The notes: a model not told the origin generated them from the letters alone. Positions 24,899-33,979 are shown, counted from the stretch's first letter. The stretch: 42,771 bases of DNA from Winogradskyella sp. (GCF_016744625.1 NZ_JADGDZ010000023.1:1-42771), one strand, 5' to 3'. Program-made: numbers and translations.

Positions 24899-26170
24899 TT
24901 ATTCAGTTGGCATAGACTTCTTAGTATAAGTAAACAGCTTTGGTTTAACCGTAATCATCAGCCAAGCCCAATTGTTAGTATTGTCCTTATTGCCAGTCTT
25001 TAAAACTTCCATGGTTTCTGTTACAAACAACTGAGAATAACCTGCATTAAAACTGATATCCTTTGACCATTTATAACCTAAAACTAAATCTAGTTCTGTT
25101 CCTAGATTGTTAGACATTTCTTCCCCAGAACCATTAACAACAGTTGCAGCTGATGAAAAAATATGAGGCACTAATTTTGCTGAGAACTTACCTTTTTGGT
25201 AACCTAATGTTGCATTAATATCTAGCAAGCCTACAGAATTTGCATGGTTACCGACATAGAAATAATCCATTAAACCATTAAACTTATGGTTAGTACCAAA
25301 CCAAGGACTAAACGATTTTAGTTTATTCTCAGTACTATTCATATCTGTTCCAGAAAGATACTCTAAACCTAAACCAGCTTTAAAAGTATCATTAATATTA
25401 AAGAATATGTTCACAGCAGCATTTAGAGCACTTAAATCAGTATCTGCAATTTTTCCAGTTTGTACATATATAGAAGCATCAGCCTTTATTTTGTTTTTGC
25501 CATAAGTAACTCTAGATCCTATAGTTTGGTTATAATCTACCTGTTGTTCATCATTATCGTCTTCATAAGTAATACCATTATTTAAAACTAAAAAACTTAA
25601 ACCAAAAGCATCAATATTAGTATGGTACCACAGATATTGAAACGCTTTATAATTATTTACAGCGTAATCTGTATCAAACAATGTTTCTGAGTTTTCGTTC
25701 ATCGCTAAACCAAAGTCTAATCGATTATTTTCATTAGGCTTGTATGTAGCAACAAATGCATCATGGCTTCTCGCTTGTTGTGCCCAACCTACAGAACCAA
25801 ATATTCTGTGATCGTCATATATCAATTCTTGTCTCCCTAGTTTTAAAGATAATTTAGAGTTTAAAAGTAGTTGTGCCCAAGCTTCGTGTACTGCAATTCC
25901 GTTTTTGTCTGAAAGTGCTAACGTAGAAACATCTCCCCAAACTCTCACATTTTGAAAGGTTACATAAGCGTTTAATTTTTCGCTTCCATATTTTAAATTT
26001 AACCGCGTACGTTGAGATATAAATGATGCTGCATCTATATCATCTGGAATTAAGGTTTTATAACCATGTCTATATTCAAAACGTGGTCTTAATTCTGCAG
26101 AGAGCTCAAACTCTTGTGCAGAAATAGATGTCACTGTAAATATTAGTAATACTATTATTATATTCTTCAT
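24899..26170 (-). CDS. Outer-membrane beta-barrel of the alginate-export/porin family
   Basis: The 423-residue protein has a signal peptide (ends SISAQ) and an N-terminal block typical of alginate_exp-type barrels: ELRPRFEYRHGY, SFISQRTRLNLKY, FQNVRVWGDV and LKLGRQELIYDDHRIFGSVGWAQQARSHDAF. Alternating hydrophobic strands continue to the C-terminus. Alginate export itself is unlikely, since no alginate genes are nearby. Placement between norD and norE suggests a channel expressed with denitrification, perhaps for nitrite or small anions; this is inference. Confidence 0.82.
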   Translation of the reverse strand: MKNIIIVLLIFTVTSISAQEFELSAELRPRFEYRHGYKTLIPDDIDAASFISQRTRLNLKYGSEKLNAYVTFQNVRVWGDVSTLALSDKNGIAVHEAWAQLLLNSKLSLKLGRQELIYDDHRIFGSVGWAQQARSHDAFVATYKPNENNRLDFGLAMNENSETLFDTDYAVNNYKAFQYLWYHTNIDAFGLSFLVLNNGITYEDDNDEQQVDYNQTIGSRVTYGKNKIKADASIYVQTGKIADTDLSALNAAVNIFFNINDTFKAGLGLEYLSGTDMNSTENKLKSFSPWFGTNHKFNGLMDYFYVGNHANSVGLLDINATLGYQKGKFSAKLVPHIFSSAATVVNGSGEEMSNNLGTELDLVLGYKWSKDISFNAGYSQLFVTETMEVLKTGNKDNTNNWAWLMITVKPKLFTYTKKSMPTE

Positions 26171-26213
26171 TTTATAATTTTTATGCGTTAGGCTTATATC
26201 TTAAATTATTGTT

Positions 26214-27989
26214 TTAGGATTGATGTTTTATTTTTTCATATAGCTTTACTAAAGATTGAAGTAACTCTAAAGGGTTAGTGAGTATTTGATAATGATTTTG
26301 TCCAAACATTTGCGGTAAGTAATATTTTGCTTGTGCTTCTATTGCTAAGGCATACGAATTTATTTGGCGTTCATTTAATTCGCGTAAGGCTTGTTTTACA
26401 TCATTTATTCCATACTTGCCTTCGTATTTATCATAATCATTTGGCTTTCCATCAGAAATTAAAATCACCCATTTATTTTTTGTATCTCTTTGATCTAATA
26501 ATGTTCCAGAGTGTCGCAATGCTGCACCAATACGTGTATAACCATTTGGTTCTATTGCACCAACCTTATATTTGGCTTTATCCCAATTTTCATCAAAGCC
26601 TTTAAGGGTTAAATAACTTGAGTGATTTCTTGTTTTTGAATAAAAACAATCGATAGAAAAGTCGATATTAAACTCACTTAAAATCTCACCAAATAAAATA
26701 GACACTTGTTTCTCTACATCAATAACACGATTTCCAGCTGCGTAGCCATCACTAGACAAACTAATATCTAGTAATAATAATATGGATAAATCCTTTTCCT
26801 TTTTACGTTTAGACAGGTATATATTTTCTGAAGGCGTATGACCAGACTTCACATCTACAAATAAATCGGTAACCGCATCAATATCTAGTTCTTCGCCTTG
26901 TGGTTGCCTTCGCTGCTGCTGGTATTTATTATTAACCGTAGTCAACATTTTTCGTAAACCCATTAAGGTTGAACGATTATCATTAAGTGTTTTGTTATAG
27001 AATGCACTATCGGTCTTTAATTGTGTTTTAGGGTATACTTTACAGAAATCTTGTTTGTAGGAACGATCAGCATAATTCCATTCGTCATAGGTTACAAAAT
27101 AGCCATTGCTTTCATTTTCCGCACTTTCAGCAATTGTTGTATTTTCAATAAAATCGGCTTGATAAACAGAATGTGCGGTGTCATCTACACGAACGGTATG
27201 CTTCATATTAACCTCATCTAGAGCATTTGAATGATCTTCTAGATCATCATCCCCATCCATGTCTCTAAAATTGCCTCCAAACTCTTCAGCAGTTTCTACC
27301 TTTTCAAACTGATGCTGCAAAACAGAATCATCTAACTGCTTTTGATCAATTTGAACTGAAATTATCTCTTCTACAGCTTTTGATTTAATTATTGTTTTTG
27401 GCTGTTCTTCATTTGTCTTTTTCACCTTATCAGTAAAGTTTTCTAACCGTTCTACTGAATTATCTTTTATATCATTCCGCATCCACTTTCCATAAATAAA
27501 CGAATAATCTGCCGGAAGTTTTTCGGTAACTATATCATTATAATGCGCTACGAACTTTTGATAATAGGATTTTGAAATTGGAAATTGTTCGAATAAAGAT
27601 TGTAGTACTTTCTCTGAAGTTTCTAATGCTTTTTGTTGAGACTCTTCAGTAACATGTTCTTTATTATCATTCCAATTTAAGTTTAATTTTTTTTGAACTG
27701 ATAGATATAAAACTCTGAATAAATAAAATGCAATATTTCCTTCTACAGTTTGAAACGAATAATATTTTGAAGGCAAGAAGAAATTATTATTCCGATAACC
27801 ACCTTCACGTTCTGCTTCATAAATTTCTATAGCCTCACCAGTTATAGCGCGCGCAAAAATGGTAAGTCTTGGTTTTAAATCACTTAGATCTACAGCATGC
27901 TCAAGCTCTTTTTCTTTCGCTTTTCTGCGTTTTTTAAAGAAAAATGCAAACTTGGTAAAAATATATTCATCTGGTTCGAACTCAAACAT
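26214..27989 (-). CDS. norD: NorD, VWA-domain activator of nitric oxide reductase
   Basis: The 591-residue protein has a long helical N-terminal region and a C-terminal von Willebrand A domain from about residue 400. The MIDAS residues are visible in LLLLDISLSSDG (DxSxS), with the later Thr/Asp in TRIGAALRHSG and LISDGKPND. NorD works with the AAA+ ATPase NorQ to load iron or otherwise activate the NorBC complex. It follows norQ by 31 bases. A small ATCTTAA-GTT-TTAAGAT hairpin (28004-28020) sits in that gap. Confidence 0.93.
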   Translation of the reverse strand: MFEFEPDEYIFTKFAFFFKKRRKAKEKELEHAVDLSDLKPRLTIFARAITGEAIEIYEAEREGGYRNNNFFLPSKYYSFQTVEGNIAFYLFRVLYLSVQKKLNLNWNDNKEHVTEESQQKALETSEKVLQSLFEQFPISKSYYQKFVAHYNDIVTEKLPADYSFIYGKWMRNDIKDNSVERLENFTDKVKKTNEEQPKTIIKSKAVEEIISVQIDQKQLDDSVLQHQFEKVETAEEFGGNFRDMDGDDDLEDHSNALDEVNMKHTVRVDDTAHSVYQADFIENTTIAESAENESNGYFVTYDEWNYADRSYKQDFCKVYPKTQLKTDSAFYNKTLNDNRSTLMGLRKMLTTVNNKYQQQRRQPQGEELDIDAVTDLFVDVKSGHTPSENIYLSKRKKEKDLSILLLLDISLSSDGYAAGNRVIDVEKQVSILFGEILSEFNIDFSIDCFYSKTRNHSSYLTLKGFDENWDKAKYKVGAIEPNGYTRIGAALRHSGTLLDQRDTKNKWVILISDGKPNDYDKYEGKYGINDVKQALRELNERQINSYALAIEAQAKYYLPQMFGQNHYQILTNPLELLQSLVKLYEKIKHQS

Positions 27990-28003
27990 AATGCTATGCT
28001 TCT

Positions 28004-28020
28004 ATCTTAAGTTTTAAGAT
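28004..28020. other. Short perfect hairpin between norQ and norD
   Basis: ATCTTAA (28004-28010) and TTAAGAT (28014-28020) are exact inverted repeats around GTT, directly after the norQ stop codon. It could shape translation or mRNA stability of norD. It lacks the T run needed for termination. Confidence 0.6.
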
Positions 28021-28794
28021 TTAAATCATTAAATCACTTAAATCTTTTAAGGCTTGTATAACTTCTAAATCGTCTGTTAATGGTTCAATTATTGCTACAT
28101 GAACTGCCAAACGTTTTGGCAACCCATTATGAATCAATAATGCTGCATCAACTAATAATCGAGTCGAAACAGTTTCTGTCAATCCTAATTCTGTAAGATT
28201 TCTAATTTTTGTAGCAATGTTCACCAACTTTTTAGCAATATCATTCTCTACTTGTGTTTCAGAAACTAATATTTCAGCTTCAATTTTCGCTTCAGGATAC
28301 GCAAATGATATAGCAACAAAACGCTGTCTTGTTGAAGGTTTTAATTCTTTAAACCCTCTTTGATAACCAGGATTAAATGATGCTACCAACATAAAATCTT
28401 TATGTGCTTTCACTGTTTCGCCTAATTTATCTATGAATAACTCACGTCTATGATCGGTTAAAGAGTGAATAGCAACAATAACATCTGGTCTAGCTTCGGC
28501 AATTTCATCTAAGTACAAAATATAGCCTTCTTTTACAGCTGTTGTTAATGGTCCATCTAACCACATTGTTTCTGCTCCCTTTATTATAAATCTGCCAATT
28601 AAATCTGTTGAAGATGTTTCTTCATGACAAGAAATAGTTAATAGTTTTGTCTCTAATTTGTGAGCCATATGCTCAATAAATCGAGATTTCCCTGTTCCTG
28701 TTGGTCCTTTTAATAAAAAAGGTATTTTACAGTTATAAGCATGCTCAAATACTGTTATTTCTTTACCGATTGGATGATAATAAGGAGTACTCAT
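28021..28794 (-). CDS. norQ: NorQ, MoxR/CbbQ-type AAA+ ATPase
   Basis: The 257-residue protein has Walker A (LLKGPTGTGKSRF), Walker B (GYILYLDEIAEARPD), sensor region (FMLVASFNPGYQRG) and arginine-finger-type positions (LKPSTRQRF) of the CbbQ/NirQ/NorQ group. It is cytoplasmic and pairs with the VWA protein NorD to activate NorBC. It starts 80 bases after the norB stop, downstream of an intrinsic terminator, so its expression must rely on read-through, processing or an unseen promoter. Confidence 0.95.
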   Translation of the reverse strand: MSTPYYHPIGKEITVFEHAYNCKIPFLLKGPTGTGKSRFIEHMAHKLETKLLTISCHEETSSTDLIGRFIIKGAETMWLDGPLTTAVKEGYILYLDEIAEARPDVIVAIHSLTDHRRELFIDKLGETVKAHKDFMLVASFNPGYQRGFKELKPSTRQRFVAISFAYPEAKIEAEILVSETQVENDIAKKLVNIATKIRNLTELGLTETVSTRLLVDAALLIHNGLPKRLAVHVAIIEPLTDDLEVIQALKDLSDLMI

Positions 28795-28811
28795 ATTGTA
28801 GTAGTGTTTTA

Positions 28812-28854
28812 TAAAAAAACCAGAGTTTACCTTCTCACAAATGATAACTCTGGT
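28812..28854 (-). terminator. Internal terminator between norB and norQ
   Basis: AACTCTGGT/ACCAGAGTT arms (28819-28827 and 28846-28854) form a 9-bp stem. On the minus strand it is followed by T7 (bases 28812-28818 read in reverse). It lies after norB and before norQ in the transcribed direction, and so can make norCB more abundant than norQD. Confidence 0.85.
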
Positions 28855-28874
28855 CTATTTTTATTGCTTAATTT

Positions 28875-30218
28875 TTATAAGTTAGAATCTGGTTCTAGCG
28901 CTTCGTCATTTGGTCTTCCGTGCTTGTAAAAATCAATGAAGTACAGAATAATACCTGTCATAAATAATGTCGCACAAATAATAAGTACTATAAAATGAAT
29001 TTCCACTTCCTTTTGCACCTCCATAAATTCCATTTTCATTTTACGTTCTAGATATACTTGCACTACTCCAGCGACTCCAAAAGCGACTGTCATACCAATC
29101 ATACCAATATTAGACATCCAAAATGCCATTCTTCCTCTAGTACTTTCATATAATTTTCTACCTGTCATGTTTGGTAAGCTGTAACTAATAATTGCTAGTA
29201 CAATCATTGCATAAGCTCCCCAAAATGCTAAGTGACCATGCATTGCAGTAACTAAAGTTCCGTGTGTATATAAATTAGTTTGTGGTAAGGTATGCGCAAA
29301 TCCTAATAGACCTGCACCAATGAATGAAACTATGGCTGCTCCTAATGTCCAATACAAAGCCAACTTATTTGGATGTTTCTTTTCTCCTTTTCTATACATA
29401 TTAACTGCAAATAATGCCATTGCTAAGAATGCTAAAGGCTCTAAAGCTGAGAATATACCACCAACGATTAACCAAATTTTGTTAACACCAATATAATAGT
29501 AGTGATGTCCTGTTCCTAAAACACCAGACAAGAAGGTTAACCCAACGATAACGTATAACCACTTTTCAATAACTTCTCTATCAACACCAGTTAGTTTAAT
29601 TAATAAGAATGATAAAATACCTCCCATAATTAATTCCCAAACACCTTCAACCCATAAGTGAACAACCCACCATCTAAAGAATGAATCTTTTACTTGACTA
29701 TCAAATGGCAACATACCAGGTAAGTATAATAAAGCTGCAAAAAGTAGTCCCATTGAGAGTACTAATGCAGTTGTAGTTCTTCGTTTACCTTTAAAAAGCG
29801 TAGTTAAAATAATCCCTAAAAACAAGAGTACATTTACAACTACTAAATAATCTAAAGGTCTAGGAATTTCTAAAAACTTACGTCCTTCCCAATAATTAAA
29901 ATGATATCCAACAATAGCAACAACACCTACGACAGCCAAACTTATTAATTGAACATAAGCCAATTTTACACTTACCAATTCGCGTTGTGCTTCTTCGGGA
30001 ATAATATAATATGCAGCTCCCATAAAACCAGATAACAGCCAAACAACTAATAAGTTAGTATGTACAGCTCTTGCTGTATTAAAAGGAATAACACTATGCA
30101 GCCCATCAAAGCCTGCGTGTGCAAATCCCATTATAAATCCGTAAATAATTTGCAGACCGAATAATAACATTGAAAGCGCAAAAAACCAATACGCTACTTT
30201 TTGTGATTTATATTTCAT
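28875..30218 (-). CDS. norB: NorB, cytochrome c-dependent nitric oxide reductase catalytic subunit
   Basis: The 447-residue protein has 12 membrane helices and NorB-type His motifs: FNTARAVHTNLLVVWLLSGF (low-spin heme), WWVVHLWVEGVWELIMGG with the active-site His and Glu residues, GTGHHYYYIG (FeB His pair), and AMHGHLAFWGAYAM (heme ligands). Length and the separate cytochrome c subunit norC just upstream show a short cNor rather than quinol-dependent qNor. It reduces two NO to N2O in the inner membrane. An 18-base gap separates it from norC. Confidence 0.97.
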   Translation of the reverse strand: MKYKSQKVAYWFFALSMLLFGLQIIYGFIMGFAHAGFDGLHSVIPFNTARAVHTNLLVVWLLSGFMGAAYYIIPEEAQRELVSVKLAYVQLISLAVVGVVAIVGYHFNYWEGRKFLEIPRPLDYLVVVNVLLFLGIILTTLFKGKRRTTTALVLSMGLLFAALLYLPGMLPFDSQVKDSFFRWWVVHLWVEGVWELIMGGILSFLLIKLTGVDREVIEKWLYVIVGLTFLSGVLGTGHHYYYIGVNKIWLIVGGIFSALEPLAFLAMALFAVNMYRKGEKKHPNKLALYWTLGAAIVSFIGAGLLGFAHTLPQTNLYTHGTLVTAMHGHLAFWGAYAMIVLAIISYSLPNMTGRKLYESTRGRMAFWMSNIGMIGMTVAFGVAGVVQVYLERKMKMEFMEVQKEVEIHFIVLIICATLFMTGIILYFIDFYKHGRPNDEALEPDSNL

Positions 30219-30236
30219 AATTTCTTTTCAGTTAGG

Positions 30237-30671
30237 TTAGTTATCATCTTTAGATAATGGTGATACTACGGTATCAAATCCATTTAAATCAATATCATCG
30301 ATCCAGTCAAAAAAGGCTATTAAATCGTCAGCTTCTTCTTGTGTAAAACCATAAGCCACCATTTTTCTTCCGTTAGGAGCCCAATCTACAGGTGATGTTA
30401 AAACGGCTCTAATATAGCCTTCACCTCTACGGTCAATTACTTTAGTTAATTCTGGAGCGTAATAAGCTCCTTCACCCATAATAGTATGGCAACCCATACA
30501 ATTATTTTCTTCCCAAAGGACTTTTCCTCTTACGACTGCTTCTGTAATATTTCCGTCATTACTTTGATCTTGCGCTTTAGTAAACGAGAAAATTGTAAGA
30601 CCAATAAATATCAGAAATGTCACTACAGTTCCTCCTAGAAAGAAGGCTCTTGCTTGTTTTTTTGATAACAT
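30237..30671 (-). CDS. norC: NorC, membrane-anchored cytochrome c subunit of NO reductase
   Basis: The 144-residue protein has one N-terminal membrane anchor (about 11-32) and a monoheme cytochrome c domain with C58-M-G-C-H62 in ENNCMGCHTIMGEGAYYAPEL, a signature of NorC. The axial Met is in the region GRKMVAYGF. It donates electrons to NorB, the next gene. The SCO gene ends 27 bases upstream. Confidence 0.96.
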   Translation of the reverse strand: MLSKKQARAFFLGGTVVTFLIFIGLTIFSFTKAQDQSNDGNITEAVVRGKVLWEENNCMGCHTIMGEGAYYAPELTKVIDRRGEGYIRAVLTSPVDWAPNGRKMVAYGFTQEEADDLIAFFDWIDDIDLNGFDTVVSPLSKDDN

Positions 30672-30698
30672 ATTAATTTGTTTTGGTTAGTATTTATT

Positions 30699-31469
30699 TT
30701 AATTCGCTAATTTTAAAATGGTTTCTATAGTCTCTTTATTATCGACACCTAAACCTTCTTGTTGATGGACTAATTCTCCCTTAGTATTAAACACACTTAT
30801 AATATTTGAATGTGAAAAATCTAAAGGTGTAATCTGTTTGTATTTTACTGCTAAAACGTTCGCAAATTCTCTAACTCCGCTTTCAGTACCTTGTAAAAAA
30901 GTCCAGTGTAAATCATCCATTAAATTCTCTTTTGCAAATGCTTTTAAGCGTTGTGAAGTATCTGTTTCTGGATCTATACTAATTAATATAAAGTTCAAAT
31001 CCTTTAAACTTTCTTTTGGGATTTTTGCTTCAATATTTCTCATGTCAGCAACCAATCTTGGACATGCAGCTTTACATGTTGTATAAATCATTACCATTAC
31101 TAAAGTCTTTCCCTTTAAATCTTCTAATTGAATAACTTCAGCTTCTTCTGTATTCCATTTGCTAGTCAAATTAAAAATAGATTCATCCGAAATTTCATCT
31201 AATACCAATTCACTTGAAGATTCTTGGGCAATAGCCTTCAAATCCATTTTACAAACAGGACAACTACCAGTTTTACTATAAGTTTTATCACTTTCGCATT
31301 GCATTGGACATTGATATACTGCCAACTCTTGCTCTCCTTTTTTTGATTTATCTGAATTGCATGAAGCCATAGCCATGAACAATACAAACACTGAGAAAAC
31401 TATTTTTAAATGTTTACTCACGTAATTATTATTGATTAAGTGTTTGTGATTTTTCTTTGAAAAGTTCAT
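30699..31469 (-). CDS. SCO1/SenC-type copper chaperone lipoprotein with heavy-metal-binding domain
   Basis: The 256-residue product has a lipobox (MAMASC), then a short heavy-metal-binding domain (YQCPMQCESDKTYSKTGSCPVC). A thioredoxin-like SCO domain follows, with the copper-binding pair in TTCKAACPRL (CxxxC) and the distal His in LDFSHSNIISVF. SCO proteins deliver copper to CuA or related sites. Between nirK and norCB it probably helps mature the copper nitrite reductase; this is inferred. Its ATG overlaps the stop of the upstream FGE-like gene (ATGA). Confidence 0.92.
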   Translation of the reverse strand: MNFSKKNHKHLINNNYVSKHLKIVFSVFVLFMAMASCNSDKSKKGEQELAVYQCPMQCESDKTYSKTGSCPVCKMDLKAIAQESSSELVLDEISDESIFNLTSKWNTEEAEVIQLEDLKGKTLVMVMIYTTCKAACPRLVADMRNIEAKIPKESLKDLNFILISIDPETDTSQRLKAFAKENLMDDLHWTFLQGTESGVREFANVLAVKYKQITPLDFSHSNIISVFNTKGELVHQQEGLGVDNKETIETILKLAN

Positions 31470-32245
31470 TTTTCTTCTTTAATATCTTGCACACACCTAA
31501 ACCCTAAATTCTTCATAGAATATTTAGCTTTTAAACTTCCACGAATGGCATAACGCATAAATGCGGCATAATTCATTAAATCGGTTGCGCCTATTGCTGC
31601 ACTTCCACAAAATAAATTTAAGTCTGTATCTACATCTTTACGCGATTCACCAGACACTAAAACCGAATTAAAGTCTAAGGTCCATTCCCAAACTAAACCG
31701 TGTAAATCATATACATTCCAATAGTTTTTAAACGTGGATCCTATTTCGTTATTAAATGTTTTAGGCTTTTCGTACCACCCAAGAATATATTCGTTATAAC
31801 TATCTTTTGTCCTTGCATCTGCAATGTCTTCATCTGCCATAGCAACATATTCCCATTCATCGACAGTTGCTAGTCGCTTTCCTTGACAATCACAATAGTC
31901 ATTTGCTGCAAACCAAGACATATTAGTTATTGGAGCTTTTAAAGATTGATTATCATTTAAAATTGTATCAGACACCCAATTAACCAAGTAGTTTTTATCA
32001 GCAAATAACCGCTTTACTTGCGAACGTTGCCATTTAGGATGCCTTTTCACAAAGTCTAAATACTCTTGATTTGTAACTGGAAATACATCTATTTTAAAAT
32101 CTGAAATTGTCACTTGCAATGAGTCCCTTCCATAAAGTGGTATATAGTTACCGCCTTTAATAGAAACCATTTCAGACTGACAAAAAGCTGCTGACAGATA
32201 TAAGGTAAACATTATGCTTAATGTCAGTCTCAAAATAGTTTTCAT
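31466..32245 (-). CDS. Formylglycine-generating-enzyme (SUMF1)-like secreted protein
   Basis: The 259-residue protein has a signal peptide (ends AAFCQ) and a C-type-lectin-like FGE fold. Blocks include MVSIKGGNYIPLYGRD, FKIDVFPVTNQEYLDFVKRHP, PITNMSWFAANDYCDCQGKRLATVDEWEY, NVYDLHGLVWEWTLDF and NLGFRC. Of the FGE active-site thiols, a single Cys in LFCGSAAIG is clear. The family includes sulfatase-maturing copper oxidases and non-heme iron enzymes. Its place directly after nirK, overlapping the SCO gene by 4 bases, suggests a role in nitrite reductase assembly or electron supply rather than sulfatase maturation. Confidence 0.85.
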   Translation of the reverse strand: MKTILRLTLSIMFTLYLSAAFCQSEMVSIKGGNYIPLYGRDSLQVTISDFKIDVFPVTNQEYLDFVKRHPKWQRSQVKRLFADKNYLVNWVSDTILNDNQSLKAPITNMSWFAANDYCDCQGKRLATVDEWEYVAMADEDIADARTKDSYNEYILGWYEKPKTFNNEIGSTFKNYWNVYDLHGLVWEWTLDFNSVLVSGESRKDVDTDLNLFCGSAAIGATDLMNYAAFMRYAIRGSLKAKYSMKNLGFRCVQDIKEEK

Positions 32246-32268
32246 GTATGTGTTCTTACAATTAATAA

Positions 32269-33720
32269 TTAGTGACCACTTTTAACCTGCTCTACGCGAG
32301 ATGTAGTTACATTAGTCTTATTATTATCCCAAGAATTATATATATAGGTCATAACATCTGCAATTTCTTCTGAAGTAATAAATTGTTTTGTCATAACACT
32401 ATTATAAACTTCTCCATTTACAGTGATTTCTCCTGTTTTACCTTTTAATACAATATTGATGGCACGATTTACATCAGCATTTAAGTAATCTGATTTAGCT
32501 AATGGAGGGAATGCATTTGGTATACCTTGTCCTTCAGCTTGGTGACAAGCAAAACAGGTATTCATATAAATTTGCTTTCCAGATTCCATCTTCTCCGCTA
32601 AACTTTTGTCTGATGTAGATACTTTTGGTTTATCCTTCCCTTCATCTGGCATAGACTGTATTCCACCACCTTCAGGTAAATAAATACCTTCTTGCATTGT
32701 ACCAGAATATATTTTCATATCATCTTCTCCTTCTACTTTAAGCATTCCTAATGCTCCTTTATTAAAAGCTCTGAAAATAGAGTGATCCACTAAAATAAAT
32801 GTACCAGGCACATCTACTCTAAACTCTACAATAGCAGCTCCACCAGCAGGAACTAATGTTGTCTGTACATTTTCATTAATCATATCTCCACCTTCTACAA
32901 ATACTTTATCGAAAATTTCACCAATAACGTGGAATGAAGACACTAAATTAGGTCCACCATTACCTACATAAAGACGTACAGTTTCTCCAACCTTAGCTGT
33001 TATAGCATTATCTCCTGTTAAGGCTCCTACACTACCATTAAACACAACATAGTCTGCATCTTCGTCAACTGCTTTTTGCATGTCAAAGGCTTGTAATCCT
33101 GGTGCACCATTTTCTCCTTTTGTATAGAAATCACCTTGCATTACATAATATTCTTTATCTACTACAGGTAATCCACCTGCAGGCTCAACTAATATCAAAC
33201 CATACATTCCATTTGCAATATGCATTCCTACTGGTGCAGTAGCACAGTGATACACATATAATCCTGGATTTAATGTTTTAAAATTGAATGTCTTTTCATG
33301 ACCTGGTGCCACAAACGATGATGTTGCTCCACCACCTGGTCCAGTTACGGCATGTAAATCGATGTTGTGTGGTAACTTGTTGTCTGGGTGATTAGACAAC
33401 GTAAACTCTACCTCATCACCTACTCTAGTTCTAATAAAACTTCCTGGAACTGAACCACCAAATGTCCAATAATTATACGTTGTTCCATCAGTCATGGTTC
33501 CTACTTCTTCGAGGATTTCCATTTTAACAATAAGTTTTTTTGCTCTACGTCTTCCAACTGGAGTTGGCACATTAGGAGGAGCCGTTAACTCTGCCATCAT
33601 TTCTCTACTTACAGGAATGTCTGCATTGCTAGAATCTTCTTTTTTATCAGTCTCACTGCAAGACATAAAAAAAAGCATCCCAAATAATAGAACACCTAGT
33701 ACTAGTTTTACTTGTTTCAT
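32269..33720 (-). CDS. nirK: NirK, copper nitrite reductase fused to a C-terminal cytochrome c domain
   Basis: The 483-residue lipoprotein (lipobox FMSC) has two cupredoxin domains. Type 1 and 2 copper ligands are visible in LPHNIDLHAVTGPGGG and VYHCATAPVGMHIANGMYG, the active-site His in SSFHVIGEIFDK, and the last type 2 His in LVDHSIFRAFNKGALG. The catalytic Asp of the NID motif is present. From about residue 375 a cytochrome c domain follows (C389-F-A-C-H393), giving a NirK-heme c fusion that can take electrons directly. The enzyme converts nitrite to NO. The promoter carries an Fnr-type palindrome at 33845-33856 and a second palindrome after the -7 box. Confidence 0.97.
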   Translation of the reverse strand: MKQVKLVLGVLLFGMLFFMSCSETDKKEDSSNADIPVSREMMAELTAPPNVPTPVGRRRAKKLIVKMEILEEVGTMTDGTTYNYWTFGGSVPGSFIRTRVGDEVEFTLSNHPDNKLPHNIDLHAVTGPGGGATSSFVAPGHEKTFNFKTLNPGLYVYHCATAPVGMHIANGMYGLILVEPAGGLPVVDKEYYVMQGDFYTKGENGAPGLQAFDMQKAVDEDADYVVFNGSVGALTGDNAITAKVGETVRLYVGNGGPNLVSSFHVIGEIFDKVFVEGGDMINENVQTTLVPAGGAAIVEFRVDVPGTFILVDHSIFRAFNKGALGMLKVEGEDDMKIYSGTMQEGIYLPEGGGIQSMPDEGKDKPKVSTSDKSLAEKMESGKQIYMNTCFACHQAEGQGIPNAFPPLAKSDYLNADVNRAINIVLKGKTGEITVNGEVYNSVMTKQFITSEEIADVMTYIYNSWDNNKTNVTTSRVEQVKSGH

Positions 33721-33787
33721 TTAGTTGTGGTTTTAGCTGTGGTTTTTAGTTAGTTTCCAATTATAATTGAATTGGTCTTATTTTAAT

Positions 33788-33805
33788 TAGGACATTTTTA
33801 TCCTA
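33788..33805 (-). promoter_or_regulatory. Possible Rrf2/NsrR-type operator in the nirK leader
   Basis: TAGGACATTTTTATCCTA has inverted TAGGA/TCCTA arms with an 8-base gap, the same architecture as TAAGACAAATTAGTCTTA at the rrf2-ric promoter (12 of 18 bases identical). On the minus strand it lies just downstream of the nirK -7 box, a blocking position. Confidence 0.5.
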
Positions 33806-33813
33806 TTAATAAT

Positions 33814-33821
33814 CAAAAATA
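33814..33821 (-). promoter_or_regulatory. -7 box of the nirK operon
   Basis: The minus strand reads TATTTTTG, a perfect TAnnTTTG match. It is centred exactly 33 bp downstream of the Fnr-type palindrome. The leader to the nirK start would be about 90 bases. Confidence 0.78.
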
Positions 33822-33844
33822 GTCTAGCGATTTCTCTAAAAACA

Positions 33845-33856
33845 TGACATTTATCA
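33845..33856 (-). promoter_or_regulatory. Crp/Fnr-type operator of the nirK operon
   Basis: TGACATTTATCA, within ACATGACATTTATCATCT, matches the other three sites. Its centre at 33850.5 is 33 bp upstream of the centre of the nirK -7 box on the minus strand. On the plus strand no -7 box stands at the same distance, so nirK rather than the divergent membrane gene is the target. Confidence 0.82.
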
Positions 33857-33979
33857 TCTCTAAGGTGAATTACATTAAAAAAAACAACTAATACACTAAA
33901 ACTAGTGTAAAATTCCTACATAGAAGATTAGAAAATAGTGAAGTCTTTTTTATATTTTAGTCATTCAATTATTAAGTTT

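Noticed and set aside
24899..26170. Alginate export function for the outer-membrane barrel
   Set aside because: The family name is historical; no alginate biosynthesis genes are present and the context is denitrification.
21322..33720. Complete denitrification to N2
   Set aside because: No nosZ or nos accessory genes and no nitrate reductase were found in the window; only nitrite to NO to N2O is supported.
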